Notes under the pieces: model-generated
Told to the model about the DNA's origin: nothing
What the model saw: the letters and a program-made list of their open reading frames with translations, nothing else
Databases searched by the model: none
From: Apodemus sylvaticus
Taxonomy: Eukaryota > Chordata > Mammalia > Rodentia > Muridae
Length of the DNA: 64,000 nucleotides
Assembly: GCF_947179515.1 (NCBI RefSeq)
Contig: NC_067491.1
Location: forward strand, 11,590,027 to 11,654,026
Reading direction: 5' to 3'
Translations under genes and position numbers: made by a program
Shown here: piece after piece, positions 11,390 to 23,012 of the stretch
Layout: each line of letters begins with the position of its first letter
Numbering within the stretch: position 1 is the first letter of the stretch

Positions 11390-11420
<31 letters not shown>

Positions 11421-11424
11421 TTTT
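11166..11424 (+). mobile_element. B4/B3-type SINE with CA tail
   Basis: Sense: gagacctgggttcggatgcc, cagaactcacagaaagctgg, then (CA)n at 11394-11420. Confidence 0.65.
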
Positions 11425-11925
11425 AAAGAGTGGGAGATGAGCTTGTGTGCAGTAGAGTGACCATGGCCTTCCTATTCTTTAGGACAGTGCTGGTTTTAAT
11501 ATTCTGCTTGTCATTTTCAAACCACATGTCCCAATACTTTCTGGTCTGGAAAGTAGAGTCTTCACATCTGTGCTATCATACCAGTAAGTCATCCCAACAG
11601 AGGTAGCAGCTAGGTCATCTCCAGATATTAAATGGCTTCCCCAACCTTGGGGGAGTAGAAGGAAGCAGGCTGTGGCGCCTCCGTCAGTCCTCAGTGGGGC
11701 TTACTGAACGAGTGGCCCTGTATAAAATTCCATGGCACCACTTAAAACCTTCCCCCAGTGGCTTGCCAAGAAGAACTTCACAAACTTACAAAAACGTTCT
11801 CCTTATTTCAAGATATGTTCAACAATAATGAGCGAGATTTTCAGGCCAACTGAAACAACTTTCATGGCGTGTATAATTAAGGGAAATAGGAGATATATCC
11901 GTTATAAATCCTTCATTCTTAGTAA

Positions 11926-11962
11926 ATACACACACACACATACAGAGAGACACACACACAAA
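11926..11962. repeat. Short CA-rich repeat
   Basis: ACAC runs broken by GAGAGA. Confidence 0.85.
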
Positions 11963-13127
11963 AAAATTTGGTTTTCTTCATGGTTATCAATGACTGCACC
12001 AGAACCCTAAATTGTATAAATCCACAAGCGAACCCCCTTCTTGGGGTCTTTGAAAGCTTGGTGTAAGATGTGGGGCACATAACTCAGTTCTGATGGTTGG
12101 TTGTCTTGGACCTTCTTCTCTGACTTTTGTCACCCTGAGCATCTCCAGATGGCCCACAGCTTCCCATGGCCAGGTGACAATGACAGCCTAGGTGAATAGC
12201 AGCTGCCACCCAGCCCTTCTGTGATATGTCACCAAGGCAAAGCTGAGAACAGTCTGCTGTCTTCTGTTGCAAGCACACACACATATCGTGTTTGTTTCGA
12301 TTAAGCTGTAACTCGAAGAAGGAAGGACTTTAATCCACAAGCACATTCCCAGGGGAATGAGGGGTGTCTTGAGAAAATGGATGCAGGCATGTGGTCCCTG
12401 GCAGAAATGGCAGAGCTCGGAACGGCCGAGCAGAGCAACCACGGAACAGCTGCCGTGTGCTGAGAAGAATCCTTTGGCGTCCCTGAGGATTCAACTCTGC
12501 CCAGCAGACTTGCTCCCAGGGTCCCCTGACCAACTCACAGGTGCACAAAGATGAAGTCATTCCTGACTTCGTGTTGCCATGTAACAGGTAGAACTGCAAA
12601 CCTCTAAATTCCACTCCAGATGATGTGAGCAGTGGGCTCGAGGTCTTCCTCTTGAGAGTTGGGTCCATCCACGAAGCTTTTAAATCAGAGGCAAGTGAGT
12701 GGATTTCAGGGAAAATGGGGTTTTTCTGAGAGACGCCCGAAGGCAGAGACTGTGTTCTAAGAGCCTCTGGGCAATGATGCTGTGGCCGTCCTTGGGTTAA
12801 GTTATATCACCCCTGAGAATAAATTTCATAACTAATGATAGTAATAATAATAGTAGTCAACCAATCTCAGTGTTTATGAATGCAACCTCCTATGCTGGCA
12901 GAGGAGCAGCATGGCTCTGCAGTGGTGCTATAGCAACAACACTCAACAAAAACCGCATAGGGCATCAAAGGTGGGCTGATTTTCAGCTCTGTGATACCTA
13001 GGGTCACTGGTGTCTGCACTACTAGTCAGGGACAGGGAGAGAGGGAAGGCCAAGGTAGGGTGTCGTCTCTGCTCCTGCCATCTGTGGCCTGCACTGACAT
13101 ACTTTCCATAGTCTAGACCCAAACCCA

Positions 13128-13129
<2 letters not shown>

Positions 13130-13171
<42 letters not shown>
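13130..13171. repeat. (TG)n, 42 bp
   Basis: Pure TG dinucleotide run. Confidence 0.98.
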
Positions 13172-13173
<2 letters not shown>

Positions 13174-13374
13174 ATCTGTGCATGGCCCCTTTCTCCTGGC
13201 CATGAATCCATCTGGAATAATACAGCGGTGCAGTAGAAATACAGACATGATCCATAAAGTACATGGTTGGGGAAGTCACCTTCACGAAGAGATGAGTCAA
13301 CAAGGCTGTGTAGGTCTGCATCTAAAACATGGTTCAAGGCCTCAAGCTATCAATGCTGTCGGGTGTATCACAGC

Positions 13375-13770
13375 ACGGGGGTTATGTTTCCCCCAAATTC
13401 ATATGTTGAAGTGCTAAACTTAGTTCACATCCAGTGGTTCAGAATATGACCTTGTTTAAAGAAAAGATTTTTAAAGAGGTCAACAAATTAAAAGGAGGTC
13501 CTCGGGGTGGGCCCTAATCCAGTATGACTGATGCCCCCATAAAAAGGTAGAATTGCAACCAAGAGGCACAAAGAGAAAGTGGCTTTTTGTAAGCTACCGA
13601 GAATGGCCTGGGACAGATGCTTCCCTCGAAAGCCCTAAGAGGAGGGACCCACATTGGACTTTGCACATCCGACCTCCAGCACTCACTGGGAAGTGTTGGT
13701 TACAAAGGGATGACAGTTTGCCCGAGCAAACCGAGACAGTGTACTTGGGCACAACACCAGCAAAGTGACT
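13375..13770 (+). mobile_element. MLT1-type MaLR LTR, old
   Basis: The wording fits a decayed MLT1 LTR: cccccaaattcatatgttga, ggaggtcctcggggtggg, then a decayed 3' half with gacctccagcac. Non-coding. Confidence 0.55.
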
Positions 13771-13839
13771 TTTGGACTTTCTTCAAAGACTGTCCTGAGG
13801 ACCAGACAACCAAGAGCGGTGTGTGTAAATCCCATAATA

Positions 13840-14040
13840 GTCGGTAGGAGTGAGTGCTCGCTGTGCAAGGATGAAGACCTGAGTTCCAATCTCCAGCACC
13901 CCCATTATGAAAGCACAGCACAGTAGGACATCCCTCTAATGCCAGCCCTGGGCGGGTAGAGCCTAGGAGGTCGATGGCCAGGCAGCCTAGCCAAAAGGGT
14001 GAGCTAATCCCGTAGACGTCACCTGCTCCCCAGCACTCTT
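13840..14040 (+). mobile_element. B4-type SINE
   Basis: Sense: cgctgtgcaaggatgaagac, ctgagttccaatctccagca, ggcagcctagccaaaagggt. Confidence 0.65.
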
Positions 14041-14561
14041 TTTGATCCATGGGCTTGAGGATAAAAACAGGCTTGTGTTTTCTCCCATGTTCCTTGACAA
14101 GTCTTTGTCATTTGCTTCTGCCAAACCCACCCATGTTTTCCCGTAGCCAATGAGGAATCAGTACGGGCACTGTTAGCTGTAGTATATTTATCTCGGTGAA
14201 TCCCCTCTGTGCCTTATTATCACGGCCTGTGTGCCAGAAGCTGGTGTTACTCTTCTCAGAGAGCATCCCACGGGATGAGACAGAGTCCCAGCCGGAGTGC
14301 TGGTAGCTTCTGTCGTTCTCTTATTCTTCCTGGCAACTCCAAACTTAACTGTGACAGCACAGATTGTCTCTGTGAAGGTGATTGCAATGCAGAAGGGAAA
14401 CGCCCAATTTGGTTCTTCATGCACGATCTGGTTTTGCGTTTGATAACTCTGATACCCCTGATTATCTCACCCATGGTAAAATGGTTCAAGTGAAATGTTA
14501 TTTTATAAGTATCAGTGAGCATACTCTAGTTAACAAATTCTAACCCATAGACCGGTCATGG

Positions 14562-14745
14562 ATTTTTTTTAAAAAAAGATTTATTTATTTTATGTATTTG
14601 AGTACTGTCTTCAGACACACCAGAAGGAGGGCATCAGATCCCTATTACAGATGGTTGTGAGCCACCATGTGGTTGCTGGGAATTGAACTCAGGACCTCTG
14701 GAAGAGCAGTCAGTGCTCTTAACCGCTGAGCCATCTCTCCAGCCT
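14562..14745 (-). mobile_element. B2 SINE, near full length
   Basis: Antisense B2 with all segments from aagatttatttattttatg to ctgagccatctctccagcc. Near-matching flanks (ccggtcatggatttt and tcggtcacgggtttt) look like an aged target-site duplication. Confidence 0.93.
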
Positions 14746-16487
14746 CGGTCACGGGTTTTATCATGAATACAGGCATGGATTTTAATTTTCATCCTTGGTG
14801 ATGTCTACCTGATTAGTCGGGGCTCCTTGGGAGGTGGGGAGTTTCCTGCCTCCTTGTGCTCCAGAGTTGGCCTTTGGAACTTTCTCTTTGTGTCTCCTTG
14901 ATGTAACTGTCCTTCTGTTTCTAGCAGAAACATATCAGAGTTCCTTGTGGACACTCTCTCTCACCCTCCACTGATGTCCTAACATTTCTCTGTAGTTTTT
15001 AACATTGTGCTTGACCTTACGTTACTAGTCCTGATAATTCCTTTCTTTTTTTTTTTTTTCTACTTAAGAAAATTCCTAAGAAAATGAACACTCCGCTTCT
15101 GTGCTTAAACAATTTCACGTGTTCCCTAACTATTTCCTTCCAGGTATTTCTTCCCAAGTTGACAATCATGACCTCTCCACTAAGCTCGGGGTTCCTGGCT
15201 CGTTTTCTTCCTCCCCGTCTTTTCCTTTTATTGTATATCAGCCCCAAGATCTTATAAAAGCTCGAGGCTGAGCCGCCACTCCTGTTCTCAGGACATTCAG
15301 CGGTTCCCTGTGGCCTCCGTTGGGCGTGCTATGCTGGGGCTTTGATTGGCGTGTTGTTCCGCAGGCTCTGTTCTCTTCCCGTTTGTATAAAGCTGCTTTT
15401 TGTGACCCCCAAGGGGCTTATTCTCATCCCCTTTCTGCCCAGAGTCCCTTTATTCTGGTGCCTACTCACTGACCCCCAACAAGCTCAGAATTCTGCCTCG
15501 TATGGTGCTTCCCTGACGCCCTGGAGACCAGCACAGATGCTCACACACATCGGTACAATACCAAGCAATGCAATGAAGAAGTGGGGAGTTCCTGTTCACT
15601 TAATATTGTTTAAGTATAAGTAGCAGACTTTCCATTTCCTAATGTGACTAGAAAACTCAGGGAGCTATAAAAATATATCATCCTTCAGTAATTGTTGCTT
15701 TAATTATGCATAGATATCTTAAATCATGAAGAGTATGTTTTAATTTAGAAATATGATTTCTTTCTCATACTCCCAGTCTTATGGAAGTTCCTCACAGGTC
15801 TAAACATTGCATACATCACTATAAGAGTGTCAAGTGTCAACTGCTCTCTTTCGTGTCTGTTCAAAATACAGAAACGATCATCTTTAGAAATGTTTCTATA
15901 AGTCACAAGCACACATTGGGCTGACATGAGATAGTGAGCCTTCTAACCCAATCTATAGGAAGAGTCGTGACCTTTGAAGCTGCTGCCTGTAGTAATGGGA
16001 TTTTTAAACCAATGTTCAATGCTTTTCCGTAGAAATACCCACTCTTGGCATCGTACATACTACAGGAAAAATGAAGTCTGTTGCAGTCTCTGCATCTCTT
16101 TAACTGATCCCCCGGCACACTTGTTTGCAGCATCCAGACTAGTATTGACCGCTTTTATTCCTTAACCACACAATATGATCCTAACTAAACTAGTTAATTC
16201 AGTGTTGTTTTGAGTAACTAAAAAGATTTCCACATCTTACAAGGATGGCGTGGGTCACTTGGTTGGTTCTTGCCTTCCTCTTTCAATGTCCAGGATGAAG
16301 TCTGTGGCTCATGCGAAGCCTATGAGACGAGAGCCATCGCCTCCCCAAAGGGGAATATCCAGTACTCCCAGCAGCAATCCTAAGCCACCGGACCCCCAAA
16401 ACTTTGGGAAAACAAATTTTGTTTGGGGAGGCTGATAGGATTACTTTAGACCTCAGTTATTGACACATACATGTCTAACAAGGGTCA

Positions 16488-16650
16488 ACAAGGTGGCTCA
16501 GCCAACAGGGACATTTGCTACCAACACTAGAGACCCAAATTTAATCTCTGGGGCACACATAATGGAGAGAAAGAACTGATGCCTACCCAAAGGTTGTCCT
16601 CCGACATCCACACACACTGTGGCATGGGTATTCCTACATATACGCACAAT
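16488..16650 (+). mobile_element. B3 SINE
   Basis: Sense: ggtcaacaaggtggctcagc, agaaagaactgatgcctacc, gttgtcctccgacatccaca. Confidence 0.8.
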
Positions 16651-16689
16651 AGGTAGGTAGGTAGGTAGGTAGGTAGGTAGGTAGGTAGG

Positions 16690-16733
<44 letters not shown>

Positions 16734-16746
16734 GTAGGTAGGTAGG

Positions 16747-16802
<56 letters not shown>

Positions 16803-16807
16803 CAGAC

Positions 16808-16882
<75 letters not shown>

Positions 16883-16907
16883 GTAGATAGGTAGATAGGT
16901 AGGTAGG

Positions 16908-16954
<47 letters not shown>

Positions 16955-16982
16955 TTAGATAGATAGACAGACAGACAAATAG
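16650..16982. repeat. (GGTA)n/(GACA)n/(GATA)n array
   Basis: About 330 bp of tetranucleotide blocks as the tail of the preceding SINE. Minus-strand frames rich in I/Y/L/S here are artefacts. Confidence 0.97.
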
Positions 16983-17585
16983 ACAGATTATAGATTGATG
17001 GGTAGATAAATAGATGCTAGGTAGATAGACATATGTAAGGAACATTAAAACAGAAATTTTCACATGTGTAAGAAGGATAATTAGGTACATGAGGTGATCT
17101 GAAAATGCTATTTGTGATAACTAGAAGAAATAATAAATACCAGAAAAGGTCCCACAGAAGCCTCGAGGAATGGAATTGTCAGAGACCCGAGGCAGAACTG
17201 CTTACTGAATGAAAAGCAAGCTTAGATTTCACCAAAGAAAATGAACAATGAGATAGAAAAGATTGGGAAATAACCATAAAGCAAAATAGAACTGAGAATG
17301 AGAGAAAAGTGACTCCAGCCAAGGTGTGGCCAAAGGGAGAAATGGGGGTGGGGGTGGGGGGGGGGGAAATGTCAACAACGGAGAAGCAAAGGAATAGAAA
17401 CTACAGAAGAGAGGGATTAAGAGACAGAACCCAGTGAAGTGTGCTGTTGTAGCAAGGGTCTTAGAAGGAAAATTTTAGAGGCAGAGGCAGTGGCTTAAGA
17501 GGTACGGAGAAAAGCCAGAACGTGAACAAAGCTCTCAAGTTCAAAAGCATCCACAAGCAGTCTGTCTTTACAACCTTTGCTGATG

Positions 17586-17720
17586 TGTTACTGAGCCCTG
17601 ACTACCTGATCCCTGGGACCTGCTCGGTGGAGAGAAAACAGACTCTCTCAAGCTGTCTTCTGAGCTCCACACACATTGTAACACACGTGCATTCACAGGC
17701 ACATACATAAAACATGTATG
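17586..17720 (+). mobile_element. B3-type SINE fragment
   Basis: Sense: gatccctgggacctgctcgg, gctgtcttctgagctccaca. Confidence 0.55.
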
Positions 17721-18053
17721 TATGTCTCAGTGCCTAGACATATTGTGAAACTTTCTCCCCTTACCCTCAGCAGGAATATGAAGCCATAAGGGAATGCAGG
17801 AAAGTATCTTTCATAGGAGCAGATTAAAGATTCTCAGGTAGATGAAATAGACTCTCAACTAAAAAGAAATCCCAGTGGTAACTCTTGAAATATAAAGAAC
17901 GGAGATCAAAGAATCTAATAACTCCATGGACAAACCACAATGAATATTGAACATATAATAAAATGCTTGTCACAGAAGCCTGGTGACCTGAGATATAAAA
18001 ATGGAAGGAGACATTAACTGTCCAGAGAGGTCCTCTGACCAGTTGAATGCAGT

Positions 18054-18098
<45 letters not shown>

Positions 18099-18133
18099 AC
18101 ACACACACGCACGCACGCACGCGTGCACACACA
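18054..18133. repeat. (CA)n with GCAC units
   Basis: 80 bp of CA, ending in CACGCACG units; likely the tail of a B3 piece at 18000-18053. Confidence 0.95.
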
Positions 18134-18424
18134 ATATAAAAATAAAAGCAGAGGCCGCACTCATCTAGCTGACAATGAAGCTGTGAAAAGCTGGAGCCAA
18201 CAGCGGGAAAACAATTGCTAGCATGAATGCCAACACTCAGCCCAGTCGCGACACTCATCGCCCAGTAGAACACTGATTGACAGGTTCCGACAAAGTCTTC
18301 CCAAAGGAGGGATCCAGGCTGCCTTTCACACACGACAGCATGCTTAAGCTTATACAGAGGAAGGAAACCTACGGGAACCATGTGAGCCCACTGCACACCA
18401 GCAGTGCCTTGGATTGAAAGGAGG

Positions 18425-18830
18425 AGCAGTGCCAACCATCGACAAGCGTGTGGAGTAACGGGAATTCTCCGCCACACTGACAGGAATATAAATAGCATTG
18501 TTTTGGAGAGCAATCTGGCATTTCCCATGCACGGCAATTGTATCTGAATGTGTGCTGCACCAAATGTGTTCACTGCACTATAATTCATAAAATTCATAAA
18601 AGACAAAACCAAAAAATACTCATCTATCAATCACAGGGTGAACTATGATTTGTCCTTGCAATAAATATCAAGTAATGAAATACCGATATTCACAAGAAAT
18701 GAATCTCCCTGCCACTAAGCAAAAGGAATTGGATTTAAATTATATTCTGCACTATTTCTATAAAATACCACTAACATGTTAGGAGGCAGGGTGCTGAGGA
18801 GAGATGGGTGTGTATCTTTATACTTTATAC
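18425..18830 (+). mobile_element. Ancient L1 3' end, sense
   Basis: Decayed L1M end: gtgtggagtaacgggaattc, ggagagcaatctggcattt, a block like ccaaaaaatactcatctatc, and gaggcagggtgctgagg. Confidence 0.6.
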
Positions 18831-19210
18831 TTTAACTCTTAGCATCTACAAGTTCCTAGCTTTGGTACCCGATAAGGAAAAAAGAAAGGGAGGGGGGTCA
18901 GTGGGTATACTGGGAGGAAAAGGAGCATGGGAGTTATTTGAAGGATGGTGAGAATATTGATAACATACACTTTTAGGTGGAGAGGTGTTTCCCTAGCATG
19001 TCATGTTGAGATTATTCATTGGACGGTATACTTACGTGTAGCATTGTTTGGGCTACACCGATTTGTGCTCCTGGTTGGTCGAAACTTGAAAGATTTAGCA
19101 TCTCACTACCAGACTCCGAAGTAACCTCTCTCTAAAAGACCTACCCTCATGGAGTAGTACAGGGTTCCCAGAACAATATGTTAACAAGTGACGTGTATTT
19201 CTGTTCCCAG

Positions 19211-19408
19211 GTCAAGAAAACGACAGAAGCCACCCTCCAGACCATCCAAGATATGGTCACCATCGAGGACTACGATGTGTCTGAGTGCTTCCAGCACAGC
19301 CGATCCACAGAGTCTGTGAAGTCCACTGTGTCCGAAACCTACCTGAGTAAACCCAGCATCGCCAAGAGACGTGCTAACCAGCAAGAGACCGAGCAGTTCT
19401 ACTTCATG
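19211..19408 (+). CDS. Srgap1: Srgap1 exon C: F-BAR extension, conserved block
   Basis: This exon has 198 nt (66 codons), phase 0 to 0. It encodes VKKTTEATLQTIQDMVTIED, a serine-rich segment (ECFQHSRSTESVKSTVSET) and SKPSIAKRRANQQETEQFYFM. The SKPSIAKRRANQQETEQFYF block is nearly invariant among srGAP1, 2 and 3 and belongs to the extension that packs against the F-BAR dimer. The basic KRR patch may add membrane or RNA-like charge contacts (inference). The acceptor is a pyrimidine run ending CCCAG at 19210, and the donor gtacgg starts at 19409. A 12.1 kb intron lies upstream and only 644 bp separate it from the next exon. Confidence 0.96.
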
Positions 19409-19659
19409 GTACGGCCGCTCCCTGCTCCCCAGCCTCTCTTGATGGAGCCTGGGACCACACTTACCCCAGCATTGCCCTATAGTTAACGATGCCGGAGTCT
19501 TTCCCGAGGCCTTGATTTTAAAGTACAGTCACCAGAGTACCCTCAGAGTTCCCGATTCAGCCAGTCTGGGTAGAGTTTAGGACTTAGGACCTCTCTAAAA
19601 CCAGCTGAGGGGAGGGAAGCTATAGCACAGTGAAGATGTCTTATTGGGTTGCTCCTCCG

Positions 19660-19750
19660 TCCTATTTTTGAGACAGATGTCTCTCTGGACCAGCGAGCGC
19701 TTAGGATCTTCCTGTTTCCAATCCTACCCTAGTGCACCCTGACCCCAGTC
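19660..19750 (-). mobile_element. B1-like SINE, decayed
   Basis: Weak antisense match: tttttgagacagatgtctct and a later block reading ggatcttcctgtttcc. Confidence 0.4.
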
Positions 19751-20052
19751 CTCCAGGCTGCTTGCACAATTATCACTTGCCCCCCTCAAGTCCAGGCTTT
19801 GTCTGCTTTGACACAGGTGCACACCACAGGGTAGTTTGCTAAAATGCAACCTGTTTCAACAGGACCAGGGAAGAAGAGTCCTGAGCCTGCATTTCCTGCA
19901 TGCTCTCCAGAGAAGGCTGAGTCTGCTAGCCTAGAGATTACACCCTGAGTAAGGGATTCCAGATGAGCAGATAGAGCTGCAGGGCTAAACATCCCCTCTG
20001 GGAAGTCCCCTGGCACTGGGAGGTCTCAAGTTTCTACCTTGCCTTTTTGCAG

Positions 20053-20137
20053 AAACTTCGAGAGTTCTTGGAAGGCAGCAATCTCATCACAAAACTTCAG
20101 GCTAAGCATGACTTGCTACAGAGGACTCTCGGAGAAG
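20053..20137 (+). CDS. Srgap1: Srgap1 exon D: coiled-coil end of F-BAR extension
   Basis: This exon has 85 nt, entering at phase 0 and ending after the first base of a glycine codon. It encodes KLREFLEGSNLITKLQAKHD and LLQRTLGEG, a heptad-like helix that closes the extended F-BAR module. The acceptor TTTTTGCAG ends at 20052. The donor is GAAG|gtggag, a weak match to consensus, but the phase and the next exon fix it: the split glycine G|GT continues at 27824. Continuing the frame past the donor gives non-family residues. The weak donor followed by a 7.7 kb intron makes this a plausible site of alternative splicing (inference). Confidence 0.93.
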
Positions 20138-20583
20138 GTGGAGTACTGGGAGCAAACGGGGAAGCGGTCTGGCCTGTGTTGACGCATCATGGGTGCTCTG
20201 TGACGAGTGTGAAGTATGTCTGTGTGAGCGTGCGGCCCTAGAAATCGACGCCGACGCTGCCCTATGTTAAGATTTTGGTTGATCTGAGTTCCCTGATGAT
20301 CGTGTTCACACTGAAGCCATTCTGGGAGGTAAAGTCAGACTCAGGAGAGGAGTGACTCAGACTCAGGAGAGGAGGTTCCTTTGGGACCACAGTACTGACC
20401 CCAGTCTCCTGCCTCTGCATTGGGCTTCTTGGTCCTCCAACCTCTCCCCGTCCATTTGAATGGGCTGGTAACTGTCCCATCCTTTTGGCGTTCTAGAAAC
20501 CAGTTTTTCCAGTCTGAGCAATCTTCCATTTTACATTAAGTATTGTTGGTAGTTGAGATAGGATCTGATGGAATATGTAAATA

Positions 20584-20606
20584 CACACACACACACACAC
20601 ACACAC
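20584..20606. repeat. (CA)n, 23 bp
   Basis: Pure CA run about 450 bp after the exon D donor. Confidence 0.95.
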
Positions 20607-20911
20607 TCTGCAGTGTCTGGGAATAGAAACAATAGCACCAAATACTAACTATATTCTCCACCAGGATCCTGCCAGTCTCCGGATCTTTCTGGAGGAGACC
20701 GGAGCAGGGTGCACTGCAGACAGAGGGGACTACACAACCATCACTGCTTCTCTTCTCTGCCCTCATAAACAACATAAAAGGAAAAATGAACACACACAGG
20801 CAGAGCCGTGGCTTACTTAAGGGTCCCGGGGTCTGAAACTTCCGTTGTCTGTTCATACGAGATTCTGCTGGGCGTTGTAAGAAATGAAAGAGAATGCTGC
20901 AGAAAGGGGTG

Positions 20912-21031
20912 GGGGATGGGGGGCGAGGTCGGGTGTGGGCACGAGGTCAGGGTGTGGGGACGAGGTCGGGGTGTGGGCACGAGGTCGGGGTGTGGGGACG
21001 AGGGGTGTGGGGACGAGGTCGGGGTGTGGGA
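20912..21031. repeat. G-rich 19-bp minisatellite
   Basis: About five copies of gtgtgggcacgaggtcggg, with copies alternating GGGCACG and GGGGACG, and a G-rich leader. Confidence 0.95.
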
Positions 21032-21039
21032 ATGGCTGA

Positions 21040-21199
21040 ATTCAAAAGAGACTTCCAGAGCTGGGAACGTGGCTCGGCCTTTATGAATGCTTGCTGGGAT
21101 CTGAGTTGGGTTCCTGGGAATACGATGCCCTCTTCTGGCCTCTTTAGGAAACATGCAGCGTGCATGTGCGAACACACACACACACACACATACACACAT

Positions 21200-21260
<61 letters not shown>
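21040..21260 (+). mobile_element. B2/B3-type SINE with (CA)n(GA)n tail
   Basis: Sense: gatctgagttgggttcctgg, gatgccctcttctggcctct, then CA at 21172-21210 and GA to 21260. Confidence 0.7.
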
Positions 21261-21262
<2 letters not shown>

Positions 21263-22631
21263 CGTTCATTCAGGCAACACACTCGTGCACATAAAATAAA
21301 AATAAATAAATCCCTTTTTTTTTTTATTAAAGACATTTCCATCTTATACCTAAGTTCTTGCCACCTACCGTTTTGGAGCCTTTCTTGCCCATAAAGCAGT
21401 TTATTACCACCTTGCCTTATGGTTCTCCTAAGAACCCCTCATCCTTAGAGAATACCACAAGGCAAAAAGTTGTCGTGCGTGGCCTCGGACTCCCCAGCCT
21501 CCAAGTCGAAAGACAATCGTACCTCAGGAAAAAGGGGGGGAAGGGCTTACCTGTGAAGAAGCATCCAGGTTAAAAAGTAATGATATATTTCATTAATGAT
21601 AACAATAATGACTAATGCACCGTGTCAACTCTAACTAAAATGGGCAAAATTTATAAAGGCCATTTTAAGCAAATAGGAAATGGATATAACCTATAGGTTA
21701 AATATTATTGACTTAAATTTCTTCTGTTATGATACTGTGATTATAAAGAAGAATGTCCTTATTCTTTAAAAAAAAAAAAAAGCTTGCTGGAGTGCCCCAA
21801 GGATGGACAGACAGACAGACAGACAACTATGTAATCTAAGTGAAGATTATCAGGATATTTCGTGTACTGTTCTTTGATCTCTTCTGTAGGTTTTAAACTT
21901 TATTTTCAAGCCTTTTTAATCTTTGAAGAGTTTTCTTAAATAGCCATGCTTTAGCCCCTCCCCCTTTTCTCATAATAAATTCCCTTTCTTCTTCCCATTC
22001 CTCGCAAGTGCCTGATATTTGGAACAATGCCCTCGAGGTCCCTTGCTGCCCCCAGAGCATAACTTCTCCTCAGTGTGGAGAAATGCCTTGAATGCTTTCA
22101 GACACCAAAGTCCTCCCTCTAAGACTGAGGGCCACTGTGGACATGGGGAGGCCCCGGGCCCTGGGCCACGGGCCATGGGGTGTGCTCACTCTTGGCACCG
22201 TAGGCAGGCAAGCGTCGGAGTGGCTTGGAGCCACAGTCTGAACTTTTATGGTAGTCATTCCGCATACATTCTTTTATGTCTCCTAGAGAGAAAAGCCACA
22301 CTGGTGAATGTTGCTCTCCATGTCATTCTTGGATCGGGCTACATTTTGGCCTGTAGGCCAAGACCATTTGCCAAAGGCTGTCCTTAGCCACACTGTGAAG
22401 AGTCGTCGTACCTTGTCAACACCAAGCCAGGATTCCTTTGTCCTGGAATTTCTTTCAGTGAGCTCCAGCGTCCCTGTGACACAGCTTCCTTACGCTCAGT
22501 TAAGTCTGTGGAAGGGGCCTGGATGGTTGTAGTCAGAGTAGCGTCAGAGGTACCGGCCTCTGCTCCTCCTAGCGCAGTAACTTCTGGCCACTCGATAGTC
22601 CGTCAGCTGCTGCCACTCACTGCTGCTGGCT

Positions 22632-23012
22632 TTAACCCTCCAAGTAAAACTGAGCATGAGAGACTTTCAAAACGTTCACCCCTTGTAAGCCTGCTGGCTT
22701 TCCACGCATGCCCTGTCCAGTGTTAGTAGGCTTACAGCAGAGGAGGCTTAACCGAGTTAATGGCGCCTGTCCCATGGAAAAACAGTCCAATGGTGATCTC
22801 TTAGGAAGGAATCCAAGTCCCATCTGGTTAAGTAAGGTTAGCAGTCCAGGGGTAAGTGGTGGTTTGGGGACAGGCTTGACATTTCGAATAGGAATACCTC
22901 TGAATTCTCCCAGACTTAATGATGCAAAACCTGCTTTCATAGTAAGGCAAATAGAGCCTAACCAGGGATTTAGCAGTTGATCATCCACAGATGAAACTCT
23001 AACTACAGACAT
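22632..23012 (-). other. Unassigned minus-strand ORF (126 codons)
   Basis: An open frame in non-repetitive sequence, not low complexity. The translation has a proline/leucine-rich stretch (VKPVPKPPLTPGLLTLL) and several cysteines. Codons before the first ATG stay open back to an in-frame TGA, and another frame with ADLTSIQKEMMSLKSEQ lies upstream at about 23160-23280. I do not recognise it. It could be a decayed retrocopy read against Srgap1 or plain chance; I would not call it a gene. Confidence 0.25.

Larger units (their letters stand above)
7066..19210 (+). other. Intron B-C (12145 bp)
   Basis: A GT-AG intron with dense SINEs, two URR1 DNA transposons in opposite orientation, a purine tract, an MLT1-like LTR, a large GATA/GGTA/GACA array and an old L1 end. 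Bases 7070-8280, 11430-12940, 14770-16480 and 16990-17580 are mostly unique sequence in which I recognise no gene. Confidence 0.9.

Noticed and set aside
14209..14493. 94-codon plus ORF with a hydrophobic C-terminus
   Set aside because: No family resemblance, no splice context, and within chance length.
16650..16982. CRISPR-like array
   Set aside because: Direct tetranucleotide repeats without spacers in a mammalian genome.
16527..17090. 187-codon minus-strand frame rich in Ile, Tyr, Leu and Ser
   Set aside because: Translation of GATA/GGTA/GACA repeats.
17824..18630. 268-codon minus ORF
   Set aside because: It crosses a CA repeat and an ancient L1 end; the composition shows no conserved domain.
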